In this document: in pieces, positions 39,571 to 51,399 of the stretch
How the letters are laid out: every line of letters starts with the position of its first letter
How positions within the stretch are numbered: position 1 is the stretch's first letter
Source of the DNA: Micromussa lordhowensis
Lineage: Eukaryota; Cnidaria; Anthozoa; Scleractinia; Lobophylliidae
Direction of reading: 5' to 3'
DNA length: 64,000 nt
Assembly (NCBI GenBank): GCA_964020085.1
Contig: OZ026601.1
Span: forward strand, 24,055,914-24,119,913
The notes under the pieces: model-generated
Databases searched by the model: none
Seen by the model: only the letters and a program-made list of their open reading frames with translations
Told to the model about the DNA's origin: nothing
Made by a program: the position numbers and the translations under genes

Positions 39571-39868
39571 ATGCCGAATATAAACTGGAATATTTCGATT
39601 ACAGGTGAGGCGAAGTTTGTGGAATTGGTATTGAATTGCAAACAGGAAAAACTAAGGTACCTTATAAATATAACTGATTTTTCAAATAGGATGGACAAAG
39701 ATCGCCATAAACCAAAAAGGTCTCGAAAAGAGAAATTCAGAAAATGGATGAGGAGTGAAGTTTCTACGTGTACATGCTCCGATCTTAGTTACGGACATGC
39801 AATGGTAAAGCTGTGTCCTCGTCAACAGAATTTCACCACTGGGAAAGAAACAATCTTTCGGCCAAGTG
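39571..39868 (+). CDS. Possible first exon of an unknown gene
   Basis: It begins ATGCCGAATATAAACTGG and runs open through KFVELVLNCKQEKLRYLI and a basic stretch RHKPKRSRKEKFRKWMRSEV to a donor-like CGGCCAA/GTGAGT. It is not recognised. The divergent partner on the minus strand and the CpG-rich gap suggest a bidirectional promoter. Confidence 0.3.
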
Positions 39869-39899
39869 AGTTGCTTAGAATATAAATCATGGGGCATGC

Positions 39900-40575
39900 A
39901 TGGCCACAACTTTTCATACCTTAGCTATGTACGTAGTCCACGTAAGCTTACTACAACAACAAAAAACTTACTCAGCCATGTTTTGCAGAAGTTTTCCTTG
40001 TTATTAAGCTGGAAATGCAAATTGGGAGGACAATATCAAGCGAGTTGAGAATACATCCACTTTAATTATTGCGTTTTTTTTCTGCTTGTCATTAAAAGAA
40101 TCAAAATTAACCTACCTCAGTGTTAGGATAAGGACTGTGGCATTAATTTTATGTACCAGTCAAATTAAAGCTTCAACATCTACCTCCCTCTCAGGCATAA
40201 CCTGGCATTTTTTAATGTTTGCATATTATTTATATCCCAGGCATTTATAAAATGTTTTATTGTTCTGTCTGCTTGTTTGACTGGTTTTCACGAACATTAG
40301 AAGCTACATGGTTAAAACAAGTGTCTGGTTTTTAAATTTTTTCCCTGTGGTGGGGGGGCATTTGATCACTTATAAAATGGGCTTATAAAAGGCATTTGAA
40401 TGGCTTTGTGCCACAGGGAGTTGGAATTTGAACACAAATTTTAAAAAATTCAAATGCTGGGAGGGTTGCCAGGGGGGACGTTGAAGCTTTGATTTATTTG
40501 TCAGCTACATAAGTAGTTTTGCACTCAGTTAATCCTTTGTCCTCCCTGTTAGTTCATTGGAAGGGATCCTAACTA
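39900..40575. other. No gene seen
   Basis: No supported coding region. A G-rich patch (TGGTGGGGGGGCATTTG) lies near 40350, and two near-copies of TTGAATTTT words lie near 40340-40450. Confidence 0.35.
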
Positions 40576-43500
40576 ATGGGGAAAACTCTATCATCAACAA
40601 CTTGTCTCCCGAGGCCCTTAGTTTATTTAAGTTTTTTTGTAAATAGGAGTTGCAGTACCAGCTTGAATACTGAAAGTCCAGAAGAAAGCTCCTCAGATGT
40701 AAGTGACGAGGAAGATGGACATGAAATTGATGAAGAGATTATTGGAGAAAATGTTTGTGGTATTGCTGACGAAGCTAGTGGTGCAGCCAATGAAAATTTA
40801 AGTGATTTCAATCCTGAAGGCAGTGGCGATGAGGAAAGCACACTTGAAGAATATGTTAGTGATGATGTTATTGATGAAGGAAGTGGTGCCACCAATGCAG
40901 CAGGTTTAGGTTCCAATGGATCACAGTCTCCCTCTGATGGGGATAATATCAAGGAAGGAATAGTTAATTGCATTCTCAGGGGTCTTATTTTAGCTGAGGA
41001 GATCACATCCTCTGACTGATATAGAAAAGTTGCTGAAACATGCCAAGGATCTCTATTGTAAGGGTGATTGCAACCTTGAGAAATATTGGCCCTCCAACTG
41101 GAGGGTAACAGAGAAGCTGCTCAAAGATGTGGGTTATGAAAACCCACAGGAATATTTCATATGCCTTGATAATAGCCACCCTGCAAATTATGATATCATG
41201 GACAATAAAGGTTCTTGTTGTAGATTCTGTGGCAAGCATGGTGCCATAAAGTATCTAGGTCTTCCTCAAAAGATCAAATTGTGGTGCTCGGATCCCACTT
41301 TCTGTGAAAAGATGTCTAAATTCTGGGAAGAGAGAGAACACTGGCTTCATCACGAAGGCCCCTGGTATCCTCTTAAAGAAGTTTGGGATGGTTCAAGGTT
41401 TAGCGAAGTATCCTGGTTTTGGGACCCAGATTGTGAGTGGTTTCTACCCATCAGGTGTTGTTTCTGCTCATCTGTTCTAAGTGCAGAAGAAATCGAGAGA
41501 TCCCCTTATGATGGTCATAGTTACACTGTAACTTGCTGTCAGTGTGGCTCGGTTAACACTTGTAAAGGTGAAAAAGCTAAAGGTGACCCCAGGAACATAG
41601 CACTGATGGGTCATTGGGATGGGTGGTACCCATTTCATAGTAAATCTAGTCATAGCTGTGGTGCTATAGATGTTTCAGTAGTAAATATGTCTAAAGCAGA
41701 TCGCTGCTCCACCAGTGAAGTGTATGTTGTGGGATTTGTTCCATGCTACCAAGTGCCTAACAAACGACCCTGTGCCTTAGACCCTTTTTTGGAACCCCTT
41801 GTTCGAGATCTTGAGGACAGCTTCATGAAAGGAACAAAGGTACATTATGCAAGAGGCTTTGGGGGCTGTATCTCTGGAGAAGCTATTGTACGTTGCATGC
41901 TATTACTATGGACTGGGGACCTTCCAGCACAATGTGAAGTTGGAAAATTTATCAATTGTGGGATACTTTCTTGTCGGGGACACTACCTCAGAGGCACAAA
42001 CATTGCTGGTGGTAGCACCTATTATATTGGAGGGAATAGGTATCGAGCTAGATTTCCTGTGCCACCTCGCAATTTGGAAGACGATGTATCAAAAATGTCT
42101 GAAATTGAAAGTGAAGACCAACCCACTGTTCGAGGAGCTTTAGCCAGGCAAAGTGGTTATACTGGTTTATCTATACTCCACCGACTGCATACATTGTATG
42201 GCTTTAATGTGCTGACAGATATGGTATTTGACATGATGCACAACATTCCCCTCAATGTTGTGAGTAAACATCTTAACCGTTACCTCAGGGAAGAATTGGT
42301 TGACAATTCAGTCTTGACCAAAAGATGGCAATCAGTTCCGTGGACAAGCGAACTAAAGGATGGGCGGATACCAATATCTGTCTCTAAGATTGGTCACTGG
42401 AAAGCTGAGGAATACAGGAAGTTTTCATATCCGGCTTCTGAATGTGTGTTGGGAGGTCTGATCGAGGACAAAGAGTTTGAAAGTTGGTGCCTGGTTACTA
42501 GAATGACAGAAACGGTTTATTATTATGGAAGAGCTGGTTGGGAGGAAGATGATTTGTTACTGTTTGATAGCCTATATGATTCTTGTTGAGGAAAAGTTAG
42601 GTCTAGATCAATGTGTTGTTACTTCCCACAACCTGGAGCATGCCACTGAAGACATAGTGCGATTCTCGTCACCTGATAATTACTGGTGTGAAGTTTATGA
42701 AAGGGCTGTATCTCATTACATTGCCACTTCTTCAAATAAGAAAAACATAGAACTTACTTTTGCTAAAGCAGAAGCTAGAAGAGAACTACTGAAAAGTTTG
42801 AAAAGCAAAGTAAACATACCAGTGCAAACAAGATCAGGAAGATCTGATCGTGCTCAAGTGTGTGCAAGTAGTTTAGCTGAAGCTAAGGAACTTTCAGCAG
42901 AACTTTCAGCATCCCAAGATGTCAACGGTGGAATCCTTGTTGGGAAACAGCAAAACAATCAGTTCAGGCTATCAGTTAATGAAATGTCATTGCTAATTCC
43001 CTTTGTCCAAGAGCTAAGATTGAAAATGAATATTTTGCTCTTGTCTATGGAAACCTTCTGACTTTAATGGTGTTATGTTTAAAGCTGGAGAAAGTGTTCT
43101 CGTAACAGATGACAATGATCATGATGTTGTGGTTAAAATTGGAGACTTCCTCTGTGCTACTGTGGATGACAAGTTTTACTCTCTGTTAAGAGGTGAACTC
43201 TATTCTGCTATTGAAAATGATGAAGGAATGCCAGAAATTTACTGCTAATAATGCTGGAATTCTGGTTGTTCCCTCAAACAGGCAGGTTGTTTTCCGCACT
43301 GAGAGAATACTCTGCAAAATCATGCTATATCCAGATCCTGAACACTTGGAAAGCCCAAATCACTTTATTACCATTGACCCGATGCGCAAAAGGTTGCCCT
43401 TCTCTTATGCCGATCTGGTTGTTCCATTTTATCCCCAGTGTGATGATGTGATTGTTGTTTCCTGTGAAGATGACAATGACTATGTAGCAAAGGTTGTCAG

Positions 43501-43678
43501 TGTCCAAGAAGGACCCAAAACAGCAAAAGTGTTCTTCTATGTGGATGATCATCAAAATCCTGGGGTTGGACGGTATGTGCGAGAAAGCTATGGACATGGT
43601 TCTCTACATTTAATTGAGTGGAATTGCATCAAGGGCCTTGCTACTGGTCACTGGGAGGGAAACATGTGGAAGCAGTAA
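40576..43678 (+). pseudogene. EnSpm/CACTA-like transposase, four frames
   Basis: The start is an acidic region (SSSDVSDEEDGHEIDEEI). A frameshift near 41005 leads to the long block 41030-42589. That block has Cys/His-rich parts (CCRFCGKHGAIK, RCCFCSSVLSAEE, VTCCQCGSVNTC), then LLLWTGDLPAQCEVGKF with SCRGHYLRG, and VFDMMHNIPLNVVSKHLN. These are landmarks of animal EnSpm/CACTA transposases. Another shift near 42580 gives NLEHATEDIVRFSSPDNYWC and KNIELTFAKAEARREL. Further stops and shifts near 43050-43240 precede the C-terminus FYPQCDDVIVVSCEDDNDYV...YVRESYGHGS. It is a long, ordered but thoroughly frameshifted pseudogene. Confidence 0.68.
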
Positions 43679-44611
43679 TCAGTAATCTGCATCAAATGTT
43701 ACCAGACAGAATAATGTCAGTGTTCATTGAAATGTCAAAGAGACTTCCTCTTGACTGTACGTGACTATTGTACAATGTATAGACATTATTTGCAAATTTT
43801 CAGTGCTAACTTTTAACTTTGATTACCAGCACTTTTTCCTTTAATAGGAAGATCTTTTGATTACATTGTGTGCAAACCTTCAATATAAACCCGAACATAA
43901 CTGTATAAACAATGTCAGTAAATAATATTTGTGATCACAGTATATGTTGGCTAGTTAAGTTTATACTGTGAACATATATTTACACAAACATGTGAGCTCA
44001 TGCGTGCAATCTTATCCACAGATACTGATCTACAAACGGTATCAGATGTTTTATCCTCCCTTCATTTCTTGTAAGCTGTCAACTGAGGAACCATTAAAAC
44101 CTGTTTCAAGTTGAAAGACTCCTTCAAAGTTGTGAGTTATGAGCAAAAAGGCAAAATCTGAGAAGTTTATGTAATTGTTCACAGGTCAGGAAGATAGCAG
44201 GAAACAGATAAAGTAAACACCAGATTTTCGTATTTTAATAGAGTAGGCATAACAATATTTATATATGTTCTTGTAAAGAATGAGCTTTACACATGTATTA
44301 ATTTGCCAAAATTTTGTACTGTACAATCTGTTTAGGACAGTAATATGTACAGAGAGAACAGTGAGAGTGACATACCAGTATATCACATAAAGAGTAATGA
44401 AAATTGAATAAGGTGATTTGAATATTCTATTCTAACAGGCATTTTGATTTTATGGGTTGTAAACAGTGACCATAAAATAGTTTCATTAAGTAAAGTTGGG
44501 ACCAAGAAGCCAATAATTTCTGGATTCCCACTTTTGTGAGTTTTTATTTCCATGATATTTTTGGTAAAACCTATATATGGAAAGCACAGAGAATAAAAAT
44601 ACACAAGATAT
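43679..44611. other. Non-coding stretch, no gene seen
   Basis: A/T rich, with no supported ORF. The right end leads into the 146-bp tandem repeat. Confidence 0.35.
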
Positions 44612-45180
44612 CCTTTAATGGTATTGACTACCTTGCAGGTTTTATGACAAATTCCATGAATGGTATCTGTAGCAAGATACAGCTGTTCCATAATTCCCAT
44701 TAATGTTTATTAAAAGTTTCATTTCTAAAAATGGATATTACTTTACTATTTTCATTAATGGTATTGACTACCTTGTGGGTTTTTTGATAAACTCCATGAT
44801 TGGTATCTGTAGAAGATACAGCTGTTCTATAATTCCATTAATGTTTATTAAAAGTTTCATTTCTAAAAATGGATATTACTTATTACTTTACTATTTCCAT
44901 TAATGATATTGACTACCTTGTGGGTTTTATGATAAACTCCATGAATGGTATCTGTAGCAAGATACAGCTGTTCTATAATTCCCATTAATGTTTATTACAA
45001 GTTTCATTTCTAAAAATGGATATTACTTATTACTTTACTATTTCCATTAATGGTATTGACTACCTTGTGGGTTTTATGATAAACTCCATGAATGGTATCT
45101 GTAGCAAGATACAGCTGTTCTGTAATTCCCATTAATGTTTATCAAAAGTTTCATTTTTTAAAATGGATATTACTTAAAAA
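44612..45180. repeat. Tandem repeat, about four copies of a 146-bp unit
   Basis: The word GATACAGCTGTTC recurs at 44676, 44815, 44961 and 45109 (steps 139, 146 and 148). Each unit contains ATTAATGGTATTGACTACC, GATAAACTCCATGAATGG and TTTCATTTCTAAAAATGG in the same order. It is a minisatellite or local amplification. Confidence 0.88.
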
Positions 45181-45400
45181 CCAATAATAGAAAACATCAG
45201 CTGAAAGCTGGCTTTACTTTCCCATTAATGGCTATAGGAAAATTGGATGGGTTTTAGCATAAATACCACTTGAAGTTGAAAAACCATTATTGTTTTTTTT
45301 TTTGCATTTTTGTTTACCACATTAATGGTTGTTAATGGTAAATGGGAATTACCATATTTACCATTATGGTATTTTATTTAACCATTAATGTTTTTTTAAA
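45181..45400. repeat. ATTAATGG-rich degenerate tail of the tandem array
   Basis: Single words CCATTAATGG, TTAATGGT and ACCATTA appear on both strands over 200 bp, ending where the Penelope-like ORF begins. They may be decayed copies of the 146-bp unit or of the block at 47640-48170. Confidence 0.5.
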
Positions 45401-47115
45401 ACAATTTTCCTGTGTAGGCCTAGTGATATATGAATGAGAAGTAGCGATAGTTCTTCCCACCATAGGATTCTTGTGGATCTTAGAGATAATGTGAAACTTA
45501 GCCGGACTAGCAAAATGATAGAAAGTACGCAAAAAGCGAGCTACATTAGAGGAGATAAATCTACTATAAATAGATAAAAGCTCTTCGCGAGAGTTAATAA
45601 CATTAAGACGCTTATCATACCAGTCCTGTTGCGTGACCTTAAGATATGACAGCTTGTCATGCAAATGTCTAAGAGTCTCAGCTTGAACCCAATCCATAGC
45701 CAATAACGAGGGCCCCAGGTTTTTATCTGCAGGCAAGACTTTAATGTTAGGGTTGGATTTCAGCTCTCGCAGTTCTTCTCGCTCCTGCTTAGAAAGATTG
45801 TTTTTCCAGTGCGGTATATTAACCACAATGTTCTCACGCAGCTCCTGGCGAACAGCGAAGAGTTTGTCTTCAAGCTCTGGGTTTTCTCGCGGTGGATTCC
45901 TGCCAGCTGGAACATAAAGCCTAGGGTTGAAATCTGGGTCTCATAGACAATTGGCGAATGCATGTTGAAGGCGGACTCTCCGACAGAAGTCTTTAATCTG
46001 CAAATCGAACTGGTCAGCACTCGGGGGTCGAAGCGAAGGCCTAAATTTTAATCCCATGCCAAGGACCTTGGACTGCCGATCAGTAAGCTGCATTGATGTG
46101 AAGTTATGGATTTCCAAGTTTCGTGGTAACAAATCGAAAAGTGGTCTTCTAGCCATCTTGAACAACCATTTCTCAATCGGGGAAGGATTGTCTATTTTAC
46201 GTGGCCGGAACCTTTTCCTCGGACGTTTTTTGACGACGAGCCAGGTTTATTAAGACGCTGTGTCGCTGACTTCGACCTGGACCTTTGGCTTTCTCGGCTC
46301 TCTCGGTTCGAGGGGCGACTTTGATATTGCTTGCCACTGCGTTTGCTGCCAGGTTTTTTATCCACGAAGGAGACTTTACGATTTCCTTCTGGTGGTTTCG
46401 TAGTGGCCATAACTTGGAGGACTTCGTTACGGACGATGTCTTTAATGGACTCCTCCGTAGGCACGAAAACCTTGTTATCATCCATATGTTCACTTCTGGA
46501 TACCTTGCGGTTGATCTCCTTTTGAAGAGCTTTAGATGCTCTAGAGACTGCAATGTCTTTGGTGATCTGCACGACAAATGCTTCGGCGGCCTCAACGAGA
46601 CTGCTGGCTTTTGACTCGGAGCTCGACTTTCCAGCATGCTATAGTGCCATCAATGTTGGCAGAAGCGGTGCGGACGGCTTCCTGATGGTTTTTAATCTCA
46701 GAGTGGAGATTCTCGGTAGTAGCTTCCAGCATCTTGACTTCTGCCTCGTGAACAATTTCATCGAATTTGGCTTGAAGCATTTTCATGCTAGTGCCTTTGG
46801 CTTGGATACTTGCGATCCTAAGGCCAGTTGAAATGGTGTCCTTGCTCAAATGCTCCTCTAGCCGCTTGACTCTGGACAAGAGGCTAGAATGGGCTGCATC
46901 GGCATCCATTCGTTGTCGAACTGCCTTTCGAAGAACAGTTTTGATCACGGAATCCAGGCTGGGACCGCTACGCTCTGGAAGTGGCTCTGAATTCAACCGC
47001 ACTGAAGAATGGAGACGCTTTGGTCCTGAGCAACTTTTTTTCCAGCTTCGTTCGACATGTGGCTTCTAGTATCGACTAAGACAATTTAATAAAAACTTAA
47101 CTAGTGAGCAGCACT
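45401..47115 (-). pseudogene. Penelope-like retroelement ORF, 5' half
   Basis: The coding start is at 47058 (ATGTCGAACGAAGC), after the terminal words shared with 38465-38515. A coiled, Glu/Lys-rich N-terminus (SSLLSRVKRLEEHLSKD, RKSFVDKK-type basic region) spans 47002-46192 with frameshifts. A block LGMGLKFRPSLRPPSADQF follows at about 46080. Then comes the RT start: IKVLPADKNLGPSLLAMDWVQ and KFHIISKIHKNPMVGRTIATSHSYITRP. The sequence ends at the A/T-rich repeat 45180-45400, so the RT core and GIY-YIG end are missing. It is truncated and frameshifted. Confidence 0.65.
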
Positions 47116-47640
47116 TCAGCCATTTTCCAAAAAAAGAAACAGCTTTATCATTTTTCTTCCTGACAGACCATGCTTCTTGTACCTGTTCAATGCCTCAACA
47201 ATACTTTTTTGTACTTATTTTTGGCCCAGTCGTGTAAAATATTATCTAAATTCTCAAAACTTTCTGCCATTTTAAAGCACAGAGGGAAAAACTTTGTAAT
47301 GATGAAATCAATCGTGCATCTGTCCTCTAATAGATCATAGGCGAGAACCAATCAGATAAATACATTTGAATGTATTCCCCATGCTCTTAAAATGTTAAAT
47401 ATTGTTAAAAATTAGATCAAAATTGCCTAAGTCAATTTTTTTGGGCAGGTTGACCTCATGGAGCTGCTTTTTATTCTGACACTGGCTGGGGCTTGGTAAA
47501 CAAGATGTACAAAAACTGAATAACAAAAGTTGTCTGCACACCAGTTTCTTCTGAATTTTCACTGTGACCTGGTGTCAGTGAGTATGTGGCATCAAAGTTG
47601 ATAATGGCTGTCTTGAGCACTCTGATATACACGCATTCCA
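47116..47640. other. No gene seen
   Basis: No supported coding or repeat structure in this A/T-rich stretch. Confidence 0.35.
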
Positions 47641-48170
47641 CTACAAAACCCAAACCCATTAAAATCTTGTGAAAATTTTAATGGGAAAATCATCACATTT
47701 TCATGCCATTTTAACATGTTTTTCATGGTGTTAATTCATGGGTTTTCATGGGGAAAATCCCATGAAAAAAGCATAAAAACACCCATAAAATTACCATGAA
47801 AATCCTCTTAAAACTTCCCAATTAATGGCGCATGAAATTTTTATTTAAAAAAAAACATTAAAAGTGTATGAAAATGCCATTAAATTTTCTGGGTAATGAA
47901 ATGTAATTTAATGGGATTGTCATGTTATTGGAAAACACACCATGAAAATTACCACCAGTTTTTCATGGTGTTTTTCATGGGATTTTAATGACATGAAAAA
48001 TTCATGGCTCCTGAAAAACCCCTGAACGGGGACATTTTAATGGCCCATGAAAATTTTCACACTACTTTAATTACCTTTTCACAGAATTTTTATGGTCCAT
48101 GAAATTTGACTCCAAATGATTACTCCTGCAACCCATGAAAATCCCATGAATAGTCCATTAACTACAAAAC
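47641..48170. repeat. Degenerate block of CCATGAAAA / CATTAAAA words on both strands
   Basis: Over about 500 bp, words such as CCCATGAAAA, TTTTCATGGG, CCATTAAAAT and ATTTTAATGG occur many times in both orientations, so much of the block is imperfectly self-complementary. There is no fixed period. It could be an old foldback array or a simple-sequence expansion. Confidence 0.7.
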
Positions 48171-48905
48171 AACTAAATACTTTTATTCCGGTCATTTTGA
48201 TATCATTACAGTTTGTTTCATCAATCTTATTTGCAAAAAATTGCAAAAAAAATGACAGGTTTGTATGGCCTGGACATAAAAAGTCTGACTTACTTGATAA
48301 GTAATGACAGACAGCGGTAAACAGACTTAGCTGCTGGTTCAGTGACTTCTATCAACACACATGACACTTGCTTCGTTGAATTTCATTTTAGCAAAAGCAA
48401 TGTAACTTGTATTGAATTCTGTAAATTGCTGTCAGTTAAATGTAAGCCTAGTGTTTTTTAAAAAGGTTTATACTCACTAAAACACTTTGTAAATGACTGC
48501 CATGTTCATATAATGACACCTTGTCAACAGTATCTTTGATGAGTGCCAAAAATCCCAAGCTACTGTAAGCTATAAGTGCAGTCCACATTTTTACCTGTGC
48601 ATGTACCATAAGACACTGAACAATATTATAGGAAAAAGTTACCCGAATCCTATAGTCATTTGTCACCCATCTGTCCAAGCAAAGATATTGATGTGATGTA
48701 TGACTAACGTAAACATCAATCTGCTGCACGTACTGTTGAAATATTTTTATTGTCATCATTTTGGTGTCATATGATCAGAAAATTCTTGCATCTTATTTCC
48801 AGCATGAATACTGGATATTATATCATTTTCTTTTTAAATAAAGAAATTTTGAATATTAAAAAATTGTTAAATATTGTTCTATCACTGATTTCTTTTTCAG
48901 TCATA
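48171..48905. other. No gene seen
   Basis: No supported ORF. TA at 48904-48905 is the target of the transposon that follows. Confidence 0.35.
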
Positions 48906-49351
48906 CAGTACCACCTGAAAGTATTTACCCATTAGCACGCGGTAAAACCTCGTATTTGCCGAAGGGTTCTGCCGCTAATTCACCGCAGTGGGACAAATTC
49001 CTCAACCTCGTCTTGAACGGACGCAACCGAACACCGCGGCAAGCTAGATGCGGTACACCGCGGCCAAGAAACCATAGAAGCTAATTCTTTTGTTAAAAAG
49101 TGTGTCCTTATTGACTGCTCTTATGCGTGAAATTTCCGTGCTTGTAACTTGTTTTAAACAGGGCTCGCGACAAAATATATAACTTTTCAGTTTGCTGTTG
49201 CAGGGGCTAGTGACAGGTTTAATTCACTTAAGCCAAAACAAAGTTTTCACTTGCCAGATACTGTGATATCTGTCATCGCATCCAGTCAAGTAAATGCTAG
49301 CCTGTGTAGCTAGCGGTATACTTTGAATGAACTGACACGTACAAAGTTTTT

Positions 49352-50009
49352 GCGTCCTTGATTCTCAAAGAACCGCCGTCAAAACCTCGAAACTGGCGCC
49401 GCTGAAAAACTTTTACCTATTCATGATTTTCACGAACATAAAATATCGATGTTATAATTATAAGCGTCGCACAACAAGGAAAACCAAAGTCTTTGCCCGT
49501 GAGAAGTTCTCACAGATCTTCACAGACGTCTTCACAATTACAAAGTTTTGGGCGTGTTTAAAACACGAAATGGCGAAATGACGAAATGGCACTCCAGTTA
49601 GCCTAAACAGCGCTTCGGTTAGCCTAAAAAGCGCTTCGGTTAGCCCAAATAGCACTTCGGTTAGCCTAAATATCACTGACTTGAAGGTGGTTAGCTCTCA
49701 ATAATTGTATGGGTTAACCATATCCCACATTGTTAAGTGCCATTCCGTCATTTCGCCATTTCGTGTTTTAAACACGCCCATACGTCCTTGATTCTTAAAG
49801 AACCGCCGTCAAAACCTCGAAACTGGCGCCACCGAAAAACTTTTACCTAGTCATGATTTTCACGAACATAATAATTCGTTCCCACATAACTCTATACACT
49901 GAAGACGTAGGCATCGATGTTATAATTATAAGCATCGCACAACAACGAAAACCAAAGTCTTCGCCCGTGAGAAATTCTCACAGATCTTCACAGACGTCAT
50001 CACAATTAC
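49352..50009. repeat. Duplicated 200-bp segment flanking a MITE
   Basis: 49352-49541 and 49783-50009 are direct copies (GAACCGCCGTCAAAACCTCG and GATGTTATAATTATAAGC occur in both). Between them lies a MITE at 49550-49779 with ends GGGCGTGTTTAAAACACGAA and complement, carrying four tandem 22-bp units (TTCGGTTAGCCTAAA type) at about 49598-49675. The second copy has an extra block with ATAATTCGTTCC. Confidence 0.75.
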
Positions 50010-50171
50010 GGCCATCGCAAAACATTTCCTTTCTTTCAAAATGCCGCTTTACAATTTCTCATGAACACAATAATTCGTTCCATCCTAACTTTATTTACAA
50101 ATTTCAAACATAGGCATCATTCTAACTTTCGAACAACTGCGATTCTAAAAGTTATTATGGATTTGCAGTGG

Positions 50172-50559
50172 ACGAATTCGGCAAGCTTGTGCCGTACCAT
50201 AAAATCACATTGGTCTTTATCCGATTGCGTGTCACGGTCTCAAATAGACTAAATGCCCCGCAGTCAGAAATATTCACCGAATTCCCACTGAAATCCTCAA
50301 CCAAACCTACATTTAAATTATTTGCTGTTTCTTTAGAATTTTCAAGCGATCCTAAATACTATTTTCGTTTTACATTCGACGAATTTACCAAACTTACATG
50401 TATGCCGGGCATTTAGCCCATTTGAGACCGTGACCGGCAGTCTCACAAATGATTGTCAATTACACAATTTCACCGTACACACAAGCTAGGTAAATTCATT
50501 GAATTTACCAAGAATTTACCAATGTGATTTTATGGTATGTTCAAGCTTTCCGAATTCGT
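50172..50559. repeat. Foldback element
   Basis: The left arm ACGAATTCGGCAAGCTTG, then TACCATAAAATCACATTGG, is mirrored at 50517-50559. The inner parts TTTGAGACCGTGACCGG and CACGGTCTCAAA also pair. The two arms enclose about 200 bp of single-copy sequence without a supported ORF. Confidence 0.7.
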
Positions 50560-51399
50560 TCGTTGATCGATGCAAACTTTCAGAAGCTTCACAATAGTAT
50601 TCACATAAACAACTCTCAACGCATACCGACACAAGTGCGCGTGACTACAAAAAACGTGATTTGTCATGCAACATGAGTTCAAGCGTGTGAATTAAAAAAC
50701 TTGCTTTAAACTGTAATGTGGCTTGTCGCTTAACGATTGGTTTTTTTTTCGGACTCTGAAGAAACTATTTATTTGGAAGAAAGTTTTATCCCTGGAAGTA
50801 CTTTTGTATCAAAGATGAAATACTCAAACCAAATAGAGCGGCATTGAAGCTACATGTAAGTACAGTATTTCGCACCGCGGCGCTGACAGCGAAAGACAGC
50901 AAACTATTTATCTTGATAGCGATGTATCTTTAACCAAAAAAAAACGTATTTCCTTACATTTCACTTCCCATTCACCGCAAGAAAGTCATGAAATGTAGCG
51001 ACACTGTAGTAATGGATTCTTGTGAAGTTAACAACGCTTCAGTGGGGTCTTTTAGTATTATGACGAATACATGATTTGTCACACCGGAGCGTGAAGATGG
51101 CATTGTAAAGTTTAATTGAGTCAAAACAAAAGGTCTCTTGGCCTATTCAACTCTGCCGCGTCTTACTGTTTACCACGGTATTTTATGTCGCGGCAAACCT
51201 AGGTAAAACCTCAGTAAAATTTTGGCACACCGCGTCATTGCCGAGGCGAGAACGCGGTGTTGATCTGCGAATCGGCCGCGGCAAAACCTCGGTAAAAGGG
51301 TAAATAGTTTCAGGCGGTACTGTATAATTAAATAAATTTTGCCATGATCATAAAATTCTATCTGAAAATAACCTTCTAGGATTCTGACCGATTTTGACA

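Larger units (their letters stand above)
48906..51322. mobile_element. 2.4-kb non-autonomous transposon with CAGT ends and TA target
   Basis: The left end CAGTACCACCTGAAAGTATT is matched by the complement of the right end (GGCGGTACTG), with TA on both sides (48904-48905 and 51323-51324). Just inside are CGCGGTAAAACCTCG and its complement. No transposase is present. It holds a MITE (49550-49779) between a duplicated segment, and a foldback element (50172-50559). CAGT with TA targets suits Tc1/mariner-type ends. Confidence 0.75.

Noticed and set aside
44612..45180. CRISPR-like spaced repeats
   Set aside because: Units are contiguous 146-bp copies with variable steps and no short direct repeat with unique spacers; the DNA is eukaryotic.
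46285..46831. Plus-strand ORFs in the Penelope-like region
   Set aside because: Antisense to the coiled-coil N-terminus of the Penelope-like element.
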